Shown: positions 47,992 through 56,994, counted from the stretch's first letter. The stretch: 57,236 nt of DNA from Alsobacter soli (GCF_003004785.1 NZ_PVZS01000033.1:1-57236), one strand, 5' to 3'. Notes: a model not told the origin generated them from the sequence alone. Numbers and translations are program-made.

Positions 47992-49290
47992 CTAGTGTTT
48001 CTCGCGTTCCGCGCGTGCCCCGAACACGAGGCCGCGCATGACGGCGTCGCCTCCGAACTTCTCCCGCAGCCGGTCGATGGCGCGCTCGACGCCGGCGTCC
48101 CGCGGGGCCGTGACGTCTACGAGATCGCCGCGGTCGGCCTCCTCGGCGGGACCGAGATCTGAGGCGCCGATGCCGATCAGGCGGAAGCGCGCGCCGTCGC
48201 ATTCCCGGACCAGCATCTCGCGGCCGATGTCGAAGATGCGGGACGCGAGCTGGGTTGGCGGAAAGCCCGAGCGGGCGCGGGTCCGGGTCCGGAAATCGGA
48301 CGTCTTCATCTTCAGGGTGAGGCCCCGGGCGGAAAAGCCGGATTTCCGTAGCCGAAGCGCCAGCTTCTCGGAGAGGCGCAGCAGGATGGGGGCGAGGCGC
48401 TGCGGGTCGGCGATGTCTTCGTCGAACGTCGTCTCCGCCGAGATGCTCTTGGTCTCGCGCTCCGGCTTCACCGGCCGCCGGTCCTCGCCGCGCGCGAGCC
48501 GGGCGAGGCGCAGGCCCTCCTCGCCGTAGCGGCGCGCCAGATCGGAATCGGAGAGACGCTGGACATCGGCGATGAGGCGCAGGCCGTCGCGGGCCAGGCG
48601 CTCCTGGGTCACCTTGCCGACGCCTGGAATGATGCCGATGGGCCGCCCGGCCAGAAAGGGGACGACCTCCGCCTGCCCGATCACGGCGAAGCCGCGCGGT
48701 TTGTCCAGGTCCGAGGCGATCTTGGCGAGGAACTTGTTGTACGAGAGACCCATCGAGACCGACAGGTCGAGTTCGCTTTCCACATGCCTGGCGAAGCGCA
48801 TCAGGGTCTCGGCCGGGGCGGAGCCGTGCAGGCGCTCCGTGCCGGAGAGATCGAGGAAGGCCTCGTCGATGGATACAGGCTCCACTGCGGGCGTAAGGTC
48901 CAGCATCATGGAACGGATCTGTCGGCCGATGCGGGAATATTTCTCGATGTCCGGCTTGATGACGACCGCGTCCGGGCAGGCTTCCAGCGCCTTGAACATG
49001 GGCATCGCGGAGCGCACGCCATACGTGCGGGCGATGTAGCAGGCGGTCGAAACCACTCCGCGCTTGCCGCCGCCGATGATGACGGGCTTGTCCGCAAGTT
49101 CAGGGTTGTCGCGCTTCTCGATGGCGGCGAAGAACGCGTCGCAGTCGATGTGAGCGATGGCGAGCGAGTCCAGTTCCGCGTGGCCGAACACCCTGGGCGA
49201 GCCGCAGGCCCGGCACCGCGGTCGGGGCCCTGGCGCCGCGGCGAAGCGCGCCAGGCAGTCGCGGCACAGCAGGGCAGCGCGCGTCTCCAT
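47992..49290 (-). CDS. dinB: DNA polymerase IV (Y family)
   Basis: A translesion polymerase of 432 residues. The catalytic palm has AHIDCDAFFAAIEKRDNPEL and SIDEAFLDLSGT, and the thumb has IIPGVGKVTQERLARDGL. A little-finger domain follows, with KMKTSDFRTRTR. Residues 1-40 add a CxxC (CRDC) and a second CxxC (CRAC), 13 residues apart, like a small zinc ribbon not found in E. coli DinB. There is no obvious canonical beta-clamp motif in the C-terminal REKH end. Its stop lies 10 bases after eipB. Confidence 0.92.
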   Translation of the reverse strand: METRAALLCRDCLARFAAAPGPRPRCRACGSPRVFGHAELDSLAIAHIDCDAFFAAIEKRDNPELADKPVIIGGGKRGVVSTACYIARTYGVRSAMPMFKALEACPDAVVIKPDIEKYSRIGRQIRSMMLDLTPAVEPVSIDEAFLDLSGTERLHGSAPAETLMRFARHVESELDLSVSMGLSYNKFLAKIASDLDKPRGFAVIGQAEVVPFLAGRPIGIIPGVGKVTQERLARDGLRLIADVQRLSDSDLARRYGEEGLRLARLARGEDRRPVKPERETKSISAETTFDEDIADPQRLAPILLRLSEKLALRLRKSGFSARGLTLKMKTSDFRTRTRARSGFPPTQLASRIFDIGREMLVRECDGARFRLIGIGASDLGPAEEADRGDLVDVTAPRDAGVERAIDRLREKFGGDAVMRGLVFGARAEREKH

Positions 49291-49293
49291 GGC

Positions 49294-49629
49294 TCAGCCC
49301 TCGCGCAGCCCCATGGCGTTCGGACCGGCAAGCACGTCTCGGGCGGCCAGAACCTGCTCGGGCTGCTGGCCGGCATTGGCCGAGAAGGTGAGCAGGAGCG
49401 ACTCGTCGGAAACGAGGTGGTCCAGCACCGCGAGCAGGAAGCCAGGCTCTCCCGCGGCGCCGCGGAGCGTGTCGGGCGTGAGACCCGTCAGGGCCATGAA
49501 GCGGTCGAGTCGCTCGGGATCGGAGGCGAGGAAGCCAAGCGCCTCGATGGCGATCCGCTCCGCCGATTCGCGGTCCATGCGGCCCGGTCGGGCCGCCCTC
49601 GTGAGGCCGGGTTTGTGTTTCATCAACAT
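49294..49629 (-). CDS. DUF3572 protein
   Basis: A 111-residue helical protein of an alphaproteobacterial family: AERIAIEALGFLASDPERLDRFMALTGLTP, DTLRGAAGEPGFLLAVLDHLV, and DESLLLTFSANAG. No function is established. It lies between dinB (three bases away, same strand) and the divergent divK, a neighbourhood I recall in many Rhizobiales. The start could be 49629 or 49623. Confidence 0.9.
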   Translation of the reverse strand: MLMKHKPGLTRAARPGRMDRESAERIAIEALGFLASDPERLDRFMALTGLTPDTLRGAAGEPGFLLAVLDHLVSDESLLLTFSANAGQQPEQVLAARDVLAGPNAMGLREG

Positions 49630-49712
49630 GTTGAGGCTATAACACCGGAAACGTTGCGGGACGCGGCGGGCGCCGGCGTGACCGATTGTGGACGGCGTCC
49701 AGGGACATGCCA

Positions 49713-50084
49713 ATGGCGAAAACCGTTTTGATCGTTGAAGACAACGAGCTCAACATGAAGCTCTTCAACGATCTGCTGGAGGCGCACGGCTACCACACGC
49801 TCAAGACGTCGAGCGGAGTCGAGGCCATCGAACTGGCCCGGCAGCATACGCCCGACCTCATCCTCATGGACATCCAACTCCCGGAGGTTTCCGGCGAGGA
49901 CGTCATGCAGTGGATCAAGAGCGACGACGATCTCAAGGCCATCCCGATCATCGCCATCACGGCGTTCGCCATGAAGGGCGACGAGGAGCGGATCCGCCGC
50001 AAGGGCTGCGAAGCCTATCTTTCCAAGCCGATCTCCGTCGGCAAGTTCATCGAGACAGTGCGCATCTACCTGGGCGACGCCTGA
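49713..50084 (+). CDS. divK: cell-cycle response regulator DivK
   Basis: A 123-residue single-receiver protein. The phosphorylatable Asp is in [13 protein letters not shown] (residue 53), the acidic pair in [12 protein letters not shown], and the conserved Lys in [12 protein letters not shown]. DivK controls asymmetric division through DivJ/PleC and DivL in alphaproteobacteria. AGGG eight bases upstream supports the ATG at 49713. pleD follows after 10 bases. Confidence 0.95.
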   Translation: MAKTVLIVEDNELNMKLFNDLLEAHGYHTLKTSSGVEAIELARQHTPDLILMDIQLPEVSGEDVMQWIKSDDDLKAIPIIAITAFAMKGDEERIRRKGCEAYLSKPISVGKFIETVRIYLGDA

Positions 50085-50094
50085 GGGCCATTCA

Positions 50095-51471
50095 ATGACC
50101 GCGCGCGTATTGGTGGTCGATGACCTCTTACCCAATGTCAGGCTTCTGGAAGCGCGTCTGAGCGCCGAATATTTCGAGGTGCTGACCGCCAGCAACGGCC
50201 CGGATGCGATCACGATCTGCGACCAGGGCCTGTGCGACATCGTCCTGACCGACGTCATGATGCCGGGCATGGACGGGTTCGAGGTCACACGCCGGCTCAA
50301 GGCCAATCCGGCCACCGCGCATATACCGGTGGTGATGGTCACGGCGCTCGACCAGCCGAGCGACAGGGTCAAGGGCCTCGAGGCCGGGGCTGACGACTTC
50401 CTCACCAAGCCGGTGAACGAGATCGCGCTGATCGCCCGCGTGCGCAGCCTCGTGCGCCTCAAGGCGATCACCGATGAACTGCGAAGCCGCGCCGCCACGA
50501 CCCGGGACGCCGGGATGGGGGACCCGCTCGTCCAGGCGGTGGCCGATACCGGGCTTGGCGGGCGCATCCTGATCGTGGACGACCGGCCGGGCTCCGCCGA
50601 CCGCCTTGTCTCGACGCTGTCGAACCAGCATACGGTGACGCTCGAGCCCAACGCCCAGCAGGCGCTCTTCGTCGCTGCGGCCGAGGCCCCGGATCTCGTG
50701 GTGGTCTCGCTGGATCTCGTCGACTACGACGGGCTGCGCCTGTGCAGCCAGTTGCGCTCGGTGGAGGCGACCCGGCACCTGGGCGTCCTGATGCTCGCCG
50801 AAGCCGAAGATAATGCTCGCATCCTGCGCGGCCTCGACCTCGGGGTGAACGACTACCTTGTGCGGCCGATCGACCGGAACGAACTGCTGGCTCGCGCGCG
50901 GACCCAGGTGCGCCGCAAGCGCTACGCCGACCGTCTTCGCGAGACGGTGCACGCCACCATCGAGCTGGCGATCGTCGATTCGCTGACCGGCCTGCACAAC
51001 AGGCGCTACCTTGACAGCCATTTTGGGGCGCTCGTTGACGAAGCGCAGAACCGGGGCCGGCCGCTCTCGGTGCTGGTGCTGGACATCGACAAGTTCAAGT
51101 CCGTCAACGACACCTATGGGCATGACGCCGGCGACGACGTATTGCGGGAATTCGCTCAGCGGGTCCGCAAGAGCCTGCGCTCGCCTGACCTCGTCGCACG
51201 CTATGGCGGCGAGGAACTCGTGGTGGTGATGCCGAATACGCCCCTGGAGACAGCGCGGGCGGCGGCCGAGCGCATCCGGGCCCGGGTAGGACAGGAGCCG
51301 TTCGCTATCCACAAGGGAAGTTCGAGCATTCCGGTCACGGTCTCCATCGGCATCGCCTCTCTCGATCGCCTCGACGACACCCCGGATTCGCTCGTGAAGC
51401 GGGCGGATCAGGCGCTTTACAGGGCCAAGGAAGAGGGGCGGAACCGGGTGATCACCAACCAGGCCGCCTGA
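50095..51471 (+). CDS. pleD: response regulator diguanylate cyclase PleD
   Basis: A 458-residue REC-REC-GGDEF protein that makes cyclic di-GMP on phosphorylation. REC1 has the phospho-acceptor Asp in IVLTDVMMPGMDGFE and KPVNEIAL. REC2 is degenerate (VVVSLDLVDYDG, with LVRPIDRNEL in place of the Lys motif). The cyclase has the substrate signature RYGGEELVVVMP (GGEEL) and, five residues upstream, RSPD, a product-inhibition (RxxD) site. Co-transcription with divK is the standard Rhizobiales and Caulobacter order. Confidence 0.95.
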   Translation: MTARVLVVDDLLPNVRLLEARLSAEYFEVLTASNGPDAITICDQGLCDIVLTDVMMPGMDGFEVTRRLKANPATAHIPVVMVTALDQPSDRVKGLEAGADDFLTKPVNEIALIARVRSLVRLKAITDELRSRAATTRDAGMGDPLVQAVADTGLGGRILIVDDRPGSADRLVSTLSNQHTVTLEPNAQQALFVAAAEAPDLVVVSLDLVDYDGLRLCSQLRSVEATRHLGVLMLAEAEDNARILRGLDLGVNDYLVRPIDRNELLARARTQVRRKRYADRLRETVHATIELAIVDSLTGLHNRRYLDSHFGALVDEAQNRGRPLSVLVLDIDKFKSVNDTYGHDAGDDVLREFAQRVRKSLRSPDLVARYGGEELVVVMPNTPLETARAAAERIRARVGQEPFAIHKGSSSIPVTVSIGIASLDRLDDTPDSLVKRADQALYRAKEEGRNRVITNQAA

Positions 51472-51519
51472 TTCCCGGCCGCCCGGACGGGTTTTCCTTT
51501 ACCTTAACGGCGCGTAAAC

Positions 51520-51725
51520 GGCCGCACCTGCGAACAGGGAGTGGACAAGCGCGCTCCTTTGGATAGTCTCTCCTCACGGAACGAGGACGCAGCTTGCTAG
51601 TGGCTTCCTCGTCACGTCTACCCCTCGGAATGCTCAGGTCCGCCGCATCTCCTGGGTCCCGTGGGGTTCGGCCGGCGCGGAAATGGACGGAGTGGCCTCC
51701 TCGCGGTCCATTTCCGGCCGGCCAC
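51520..51725. other. gene-free region with two hairpins; possible small RNA
   Basis: No convincing gene lies between 51472 and 51806. ACGAGGA with TCCTCGT (51581-51587 and 51606-51612) can pair. A longer inverted repeat at 51671-51688 and 51706-51722 (18 and 17 bases, one bulge) has a loop containing GGCCTCCTCG. The C/T-rich loop resembles anti-Shine-Dalgarno loops of alphaproteobacterial sRNAs, but no terminator T-run is seen. Confidence 0.3.
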
Positions 51726-51806
51726 CTTCTCCTCGAATCAGCCTCCGACACTTGACAGCCCGCCGCCGCGCAGCGATGGGCCATGAACGCTCCATGGAGG
51801 CCAGCG

Positions 51807-52526
51807 ATGCGGATACTCGGGCTGATCGGCGGCATGAGCTGGGAGAGTACGGCCCTCTACTACCGCCATCTCAATGAGATCGCCCGCGACCGGCTTGGCG
51901 GCCTGCATTCCGCAAAGGTCCTGCTCTGGTCCTTCGACTTCGCCGAGATCGCCGAGTGTCAGAGCCAGGGCGACTGGGACGGGGCCACTGCGCTCATGAT
52001 CGACGCGGCCAGGCGCCTTCAGGCGGGCGGGGCCGAGGCGCTCGTGATCTGCACCAACACCATGCACAAGATGGCGGAGGAGCTCGAGCGGGCCTCAGGG
52101 CTCCCGGTTCTCCACATCGCCGACGCAACGGCGCAGGCCATCCGAAGGACTGCGTGCGCCCGTCCGCTGCTGCTCGCCACGCGCTTCACCATGGAGCAGG
52201 CGTTCTATCGAGAGCGCCTGCGGCAGCGCCACGGGATCGATTGCGTGATCCCGGACGAGGCCGACCGGGCGCTCGTCCATCGCATCATCTACGAGGAGTT
52301 ATGCCGCGGCGTGGTGTCGCCCGATTCGAAGGCGGCCTATCTCGACGTGATCGATCGGCTGCGGCGCAGCGAAGGCGTGGACGGCGTGATCCTCGGCTGC
52401 ACAGAGATCACGATGCTGATCGGGGCAGGGGATGTGGATTTTCCGGTCTTCGACACCACGCGCCTGCATGCCGAGAGCGCCATGGCTTTCGCCATCGACG
52501 GAGCAGCGGCGCCGTCGCGCAACTGA
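51807..52526 (+). CDS. aspartate/glutamate racemase family protein
   Basis: A 239-residue cofactor-independent racemase. The two active-site thiols are in ALVICTNTMHKMAEEL and GVILGCTEITMLIG. The N-terminus MRILGLIGGMSWESTALYYR is the typical start. GGAGG lies just upstream of the ATG at 51807. The family makes D-aspartate or D-glutamate, or acts on hydantoins; this sequence is most like the aspartate racemase (YgeA) type. It sits between pleD and rpmG. Confidence 0.92.
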   Translation: MRILGLIGGMSWESTALYYRHLNEIARDRLGGLHSAKVLLWSFDFAEIAECQSQGDWDGATALMIDAARRLQAGGAEALVICTNTMHKMAEELERASGLPVLHIADATAQAIRRTACARPLLLATRFTMEQAFYRERLRQRHGIDCVIPDEADRALVHRIIYEELCRGVVSPDSKAAYLDVIDRLRRSEGVDGVILGCTEITMLIGAGDVDFPVFDTTRLHAESAMAFAIDGAAAPSRN

Positions 52527-52541
52527 GCAGGTTGCAGGCAC

Positions 52542-52569
52542 ACAAAAAAGCCGCCCAAAAGGGCGGCTT
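52542..52569 (-). terminator. rho-independent terminator of rpmG
   Basis: AAGCCGCCC, loop of four, and GGGCGGCTT form the stem (52548-52556 and 52561-52569). Read on the minus strand it is followed by TTTTTTGTG, past the rpmG stop. It may also stop the racemase transcript. Confidence 0.85.
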
Positions 52570-52605
52570 CGTCGTTCAAGCGAGGGGCGCCGGAGCGCCC
52601 GCGAC

Positions 52606-52773
52606 TCACTTGATCTTGGCTTCCTTGAACTCGACGTGCTTCTTGGCGACCGGGTCGTACTTCTTCTTGGTCAGCTTGTCGGTCATGGTGCGCGAGTTCT
52701 TCTTCGTCACGTAGAAGAAACCGGTGTCCGCGCTCGACACGAGCTTGATCTTGATGGTGGTCGCCTTGGCCAT
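52606..52773 (-). CDS. rpmG: 50S ribosomal protein L33
   Basis: A 55-residue basic protein of the large ribosomal subunit: [40 protein letters not shown] and [14 protein letters not shown]. It lacks the four Cys of the zinc-binding L33 form. The start is ATG at 52773. The gene is short and was confirmed by sequence match. Confidence 0.96.
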   Translation of the reverse strand: MAKATTIKIKLVSSADTGFFYVTKKNSRTMTDKLTKKKYDPVAKKHVEFKEAKIK

Positions 52774-52945
52774 GGCGGTCGTCCTTCGTCCTGTTGCCGC
52801 CGGGCGCGGCGTCTGGTCGGCGCGGCTTCGAGCCCGTTCGGGCTCCCCGCCATCCAACCCGTGTCCATGAAATAAGCGGGCCGGTCACGGGACCGGCCTT
52901 GCGTGCGCGCAACCTACGCATCGCGGGGCGGATGTCAAGAAGGGC

Positions 52946-53683
52946 TCACAGCTCGTCGCGGCGGAACTTGCCCTGGACCTCGTAGTAGAAGGGCACGGGC
53001 AGCCAGGGGGCGAGGCCGCCGTCGAGGCGGGCCTGGAGCTCCTTGAGGATCACGCCCGTGATGGTCGGCAGGTCGAGGCTCTGCGCCTCATCCAGGTCCA
53101 CCCAGACGAGTTCGACCAGCTCCGAGTCGGGCCCGACGACGCCGTCCACCCTGTGGGCGATGTCAGCGGCCTCGGCTGCGAAGAATCGCGTGTCGAAGCG
53201 CTTGGGGCGGCGCGGCGGCGTGATGGCGCGGGCGATGAAGTGCAGGTTCTCGAGCGTTGGGAACACGCCGTGGCCGGCGAACTCGGACCAGGGTCCCTCG
53301 GGCGTCTCCTCCGGAGCGCCGTAGTCCCTGGAGCCGAGCAGCAGGCCGGTCTCCTCGAACGTCTCGCGGATGGCGGCGAGCGCCAGGGCGCGGGCGCGCT
53401 GCAGGCTGGGGCGCTGGACGCGCGCCATCAGCCGCTCCTCCACCTTGGCGTCCAGCGCGCCGGCGGCGGCCATGCGGCGGTCGCCGGGTTCGATGCGGCC
53501 GCCCGGAAATACGAACTTGCCGGGCATGAACTTGTGGCCGGCGTGGCGGCGTCCCATCAGCACCTTGGGGGAGGGGCCCTGCCGGTCGATGAGGATCAGC
53601 GTCGCCGCGTCCTTCGGGCGAACGTTGGGCCACTTCCGCTCGCGCTCGGCCTGGGTGAGGGTGACGACGTGGGCTTCGCTCAT
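52946..53683 (-). CDS. Nudix hydrolase (NUDT19-like) with an insertion in the Nudix box
   Basis: A 245-residue Nudix protein. It starts with VTLTQAERERKWPNVRPKDAATLILID. The Nudix box is split: KFVFPGGRIEPGD, then about 33 extra residues, then IRETFEETGLLLG. This split box is recalled for the CoA-type NUDT19 family, so acyl-CoA or CoA diphosphate is a plausible substrate. The C-terminal half continues with PKRFDTRFFAAEA and DLPTITGVILKELQ. Its ATG overlaps the DUF983 stop by one base. Confidence 0.88.
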   Translation of the reverse strand: MSEAHVVTLTQAERERKWPNVRPKDAATLILIDRQGPSPKVLMGRRHAGHKFMPGKFVFPGGRIEPGDRRMAAAGALDAKVEERLMARVQRPSLQRARALALAAIRETFEETGLLLGSRDYGAPEETPEGPWSEFAGHGVFPTLENLHFIARAITPPRRPKRFDTRFFAAEAADIAHRVDGVVGPDSELVELVWVDLDEAQSLDLPTITGVILKELQARLDGGLAPWLPVPFYYEVQGKFRRDEL

Positions 53684-54144
53684 CAGGCCTGGTCTCTGTG
53701 GGGCTGCAGCGCCGGGAGATCGTCCCCGTCCGGGGTGGCGCTGAACCCATGCATCCGGTTGGCCCATTGCAGGCCGACGATAGCCCCCTTGATGGGCTGA
53801 ATGATCGCGAAGGACAAGAGGATCGTGAGCGTGGGCCAGGCGATCACGTGCCAGAGGATGGGCCAGTCGCCATACATCTCGGCGTAGAGCATGCCACCCA
53901 CCACGATATGGCCGACGATGCTGATCGTGATGTAGGCGGGCAGGTCGTCGGCGCGGTGGTGGTGGAACTCCGTGCCGCAGGCCTGGCACCGGTCCGCCAC
54001 CTTCAAAAAGGCGCGGAACAGGCGGCCCTCGCCGCAACGCGGGCAGCGCCCGGCGAGGCCGCGGCGGATGGCGAGCCAGTGGTCTCGACGGGGGAGGGCG
54101 TCGGGATCGGGAGCGGCGGCGCCGTAGTGATGGGTGTGCGTCAT
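53683..54144 (-). CDS. DUF983 membrane protein
   Basis: A 153-residue protein. An N-terminal zinc-ribbon-like set has CPRCGEGRLF and CQACGTEFHHHRADD, followed by two transmembrane helices (ITISIVGHIVVGGMLYAEMY; VIAWPTLTILLSFAIIQPIKGAIVGLQ). This is the DUF983 pattern, common next to rnr and Nudix genes in alphaproteobacteria. ATG at 54174 is an alternative start; neither has a clear ribosome binding site. It is coupled with the downstream Nudix gene. Confidence 0.87.
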   Translation of the reverse strand: MTHTHHYGAAAPDPDALPRRDHWLAIRRGLAGRCPRCGEGRLFRAFLKVADRCQACGTEFHHHRADDLPAYITISIVGHIVVGGMLYAEMYGDWPILWHVIAWPTLTILLSFAIIQPIKGAIVGLQWANRMHGFSATPDGDDLPALQPHRDQA

Positions 54145-54200
54145 CGGGGGTCTCTGGTCTTCCGCTTTGGACATTGCTCGCGCGTAGGTCCAGTTCGCTG

Positions 54201-54314
54201 TCATTCCCGGCGGCCTGCGCAGCAGGCCGGGAAGGGGGGCCAGGAAACGGTCAGCAACGCCGCCCCTGGATCCCCTTCCCCTCCGCGGCTGCGTCGCTCC
54301 GGCCGGGGATGACG
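54201..54314. repeat. mosaic palindromic repeat (family B copy)
   Basis: The left arm TCATTCCCGGCGGCCTGCGC and the right arm CCGGCCGGGGATGACGG face one another. Inside is CCCCTGGATCCCCTTCCC, shared with the copies at 22476 and 56763. It fills the gap between the DUF983 gene and the end of rnr. Confidence 0.8.
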
Positions 54315-54352
54315 GTGCAGGATGGACAGCGCCTCGCTCACGTCTTTGGCCA

Positions 54353-56701
54353 TTACCGTCGAACCTTCACGCGGCCCTTGCGGCGGGGCTCGCCCTCAGG
54401 GCGTTCACTGGCGCGCAACGTGCGGCGCGGTGCGGAGCGGCCCCGGCGGCCGCGGGCGCTTCCCTCGCGGCCCTCGGACAGCATCTCGAAGCGCAGCGCG
54501 CCGGCCAGCGGCGCGGCCTCGACCAGCTTCACCTGCACCTCGTCGCCAAGGCGGTAGGTCTCGCCGGAGCGGTCGCCGACCAGCGCGTGCAGGGCCTCGT
54601 CGTAGCGGTAGTAGTCCGCGCCGAGCGTCGAGGCGGGCACGAAGCCGTCCGCGCCCGTGTGGGCGAGCTTCACGAACAGGCCCGCGCGGGTGACGCCGGC
54701 GATGCGGCCGGTGAACTCGGCGCCGACCTGGTCCACCAGGAAATGGGCGATGAGCCGGTCGATCGTTTCGCGCTCGGCCGCCATCGCGCGGCGCTCGGCG
54801 GCGGAGATCTTGGCCGCGATCTCGGGCAGGTCGGGGATGGTCGAATCCGGCAGGCCGTCATTGCCGACATGCAGCGCGCGAATGAGCGCGCGGTGAACGA
54901 TCAGGTCGGCGTAGCGGCGGATGGGGGAGGTGAAGTGGGCGTAGCGGCGGAGGTTCAGGCCGAAATGGCCGTAGTTTTCGGCCGTGTACTCGGCCTGGGC
55001 CTGGGAGCGCAGCACCACCTCGTTGATGAGGGGCTGGTGCTCGGAGCCTTCCACCCGCTTCAGGATGCGGTTGAAGAACTCGGGCCGAAGGGCGCCCTGG
55101 GCGGTGAGCTTGATGCCGATGGATGCCAGCACCTCGCCAAGCCCGCGCATCTTCTCCAGCGTCGGCTCGTCGTGGGCGCGGTAGAGCAGGGGAGTCTTCT
55201 TCTGCTCCAGGGTCTCCGCCGCGGCCACGTTGGCGAGGATCATGAACTCCTCGATCAGCTTGTGGGCGTCCAGCCGCTCGGGGACGATCACCCGCTCCAC
55301 CGTGCCGTCCTTGTTGAGGATGATTTTGCGCTCCGGGAGGTCGAGCTCCAGCGGGCCGCGTTCGTTGCGGGCCTTGGTGGCGCAGGCGTAGGCCGCCCAA
55401 AGCGGCTTCAGGATGGGCTCGAGCAGGGGCGCGGTCGTGTGGTCGGGGGCGCCGTCAATCGCGGCCTGGGCCTGCTGGTAGGAGAGCTTGGCGGCCGAGC
55501 GCATCAGCACCCGGTGGAAGCTGTGGCGGATCTTGCGGCCGTCCGCGCCGAGCACGATCCGCACGGCGAGCGCCGGGCGGTCCTCCTGGGGGCGCAGGGA
55601 GCAGAGGTCGTTGGAGATGCGCTCCGGCAGCATCGGAACGACCCGGTCGGGGAAATAGACCGAGTTGCCGCGCACCAGCGCCTCGCGGTCCATCGCCGTG
55701 TCCGGACGCACATAGGCGGCGACGTCGGCGATGGCGACGTGGACGATGAAGCCGCCCGGGTTCTTCTCGTCCGTGTCCGGCTCGGCGTGAACGGCGTCGT
55801 CGTGGTCTTTGGCGTCGGCCGGGTCGATGGTGATGAGCGGGACGTCGCGCCAGTCCTCGCGCTCGCCGAGCTGCGCCGGGCGGACCCGCTCGGCCTCGTC
55901 GAGCACGGCCTGCGGGAACTCGTGCGGGATGCCGTGGGTGTGGATGGCCACCATGCTGATGGCCTTCTCGCTCTTCAGCGAGCCCAGGCGCTCGCGCACC
56001 TTGGCGACGGTGGCGCCGAAGCGGCCCACCTTGGTGAGCGACACGGACACGAGGTCGCCGTCCTCGGCGTCCTTCTCGTCGCCGGGCGGGATGGGGATCT
56101 CGCGGCCCAGCGCCTTCTTGTCCACGGGGGCGAGGCGGCCGCCGCCGCCCGGGACCGAGCGGAACACGCCCACGACCTGGGCCTGTGCCCGGTCCAGCAC
56201 CTTCACGACGCGGCCGACGTAGGCCGTGGCGTCGCCGGACTCGTCGGCGGAGACGCGCAGCAGGAGGCGGTCGCCAGGTCCGGGGATCTTCAGGCCGGGC
56301 TTGGGCTTGCGCGGCAGGTGGACGGTGATGCGCGGGGTGGGGCCGAGCTCCTCCTCGTCCCACTCGACGGGCGTCGCCAGAAGTTCGCCGTCACGGTCGC
56401 GGCCGGTGACGTCGGCCAGCACCACGGGCGGCAGGGCGCCCGCCTTGCTCAACCGCTTGCCGCGACCCTTCACGGCGCCGTCGTCCTTGAGGTCCTTCAG
56501 CATCGCCTTGAGCGCGACGCGAGCGTCACCCTTGATGGAGAAGGCACGGGCGATCTCGCGCTTGCCGACCTTGTTCCCCCCTTCCGCCTCCGAGCGGATG
56601 AAGGCGAGCAGGTCCTCCTTGGAGGGGAGGCGGTCGCCGCCCTTCATGGCGTGGGGGTCTTTGGCCAAGGTCTCGGTCCGGGTCTTTGTGGCTGTTTTCA
56701 C
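54353..56701 (-). CDS. rnr: ribonuclease R
   Basis: A 782-residue 3'-5' exoribonuclease. It has an N-terminal winged helix (DLLAFIRSEAEGG), two cold-shock domains, and the RNB catalytic domain (ITIDPADAKDHDDAVHA with the metal Asp residues; VRGNSVYFPDRVVPMLPERISNDLCSL; RYAHFTSPIRRYADLIVHR). The S1 domain is GRIAGVTRAGLFVKLAHTGADGFVP. A basic C-tail rich in Arg and Gly (GRRGRSAPRRTL) follows. The start at 56701 has an alternative ATG at 56647. A topA gene would be expected beyond the right edge. Confidence 0.95.
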   Translation of the reverse strand: MKTATKTRTETLAKDPHAMKGGDRLPSKEDLLAFIRSEAEGGNKVGKREIARAFSIKGDARVALKAMLKDLKDDGAVKGRGKRLSKAGALPPVVLADVTGRDRDGELLATPVEWDEEELGPTPRITVHLPRKPKPGLKIPGPGDRLLLRVSADESGDATAYVGRVVKVLDRAQAQVVGVFRSVPGGGGRLAPVDKKALGREIPIPPGDEKDAEDGDLVSVSLTKVGRFGATVAKVRERLGSLKSEKAISMVAIHTHGIPHEFPQAVLDEAERVRPAQLGEREDWRDVPLITIDPADAKDHDDAVHAEPDTDEKNPGGFIVHVAIADVAAYVRPDTAMDREALVRGNSVYFPDRVVPMLPERISNDLCSLRPQEDRPALAVRIVLGADGRKIRHSFHRVLMRSAAKLSYQQAQAAIDGAPDHTTAPLLEPILKPLWAAYACATKARNERGPLELDLPERKIILNKDGTVERVIVPERLDAHKLIEEFMILANVAAAETLEQKKTPLLYRAHDEPTLEKMRGLGEVLASIGIKLTAQGALRPEFFNRILKRVEGSEHQPLINEVVLRSQAQAEYTAENYGHFGLNLRRYAHFTSPIRRYADLIVHRALIRALHVGNDGLPDSTIPDLPEIAAKISAAERRAMAAERETIDRLIAHFLVDQVGAEFTGRIAGVTRAGLFVKLAHTGADGFVPASTLGADYYRYDEALHALVGDRSGETYRLGDEVQVKLVEAAPLAGALRFEMLSEGREGSARGRRGRSAPRRTLRASERPEGEPRRKGRVKVRR

Positions 56702-56762
56702 CCGCTATACATGGGGTTTCGGGGGCGGAAGTTCCATTGGAAAGTGATGCGGCGTCCCTCCG

Positions 56763-56970
56763 CCGTCATCCCCGGCGCGCCGCAGGCGCGGGAAGCGGAT
56801 CCAGGGGCGTCGGCGCAACTCTCCTTGGCGGCTGGCCGCGGGGCAGCCCGAGTGGGGCGAACCGGGCTGGCGCGGCGCGCAATGGCTGGCGCGAACCGGG
56901 AAAGGCCCGGCGCGCGGCCCCTGGTTCCCCTTCCCCTCCGCCGCTTCGCGGCTCCGGCGGGGGATGACGG
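56763..56970. repeat. mosaic palindromic repeat (family B copy, divergent arms)
   Basis: The left arm (56763-56806, CGTCATCCCCGGCGCGCCGC, then AGGCGCGGGAAGC) and right arm (56918-56970, ending in GGGGGATGACGG) are related inverted units. The left arm is the close match to the uvrC insert. The intervening DNA has no gene. Confidence 0.82.
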
Positions 56971-56994
56971 CCGTGGGGACGGGGCGCCTACTCC

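Noticed and set aside
51452-51835. Minus-strand 127-codon frame in the pleD-racemase gap
   Set aside because: It has low-information Arg/Pro-rich composition and overlaps the ends of both flanking genes. No family is recognised.
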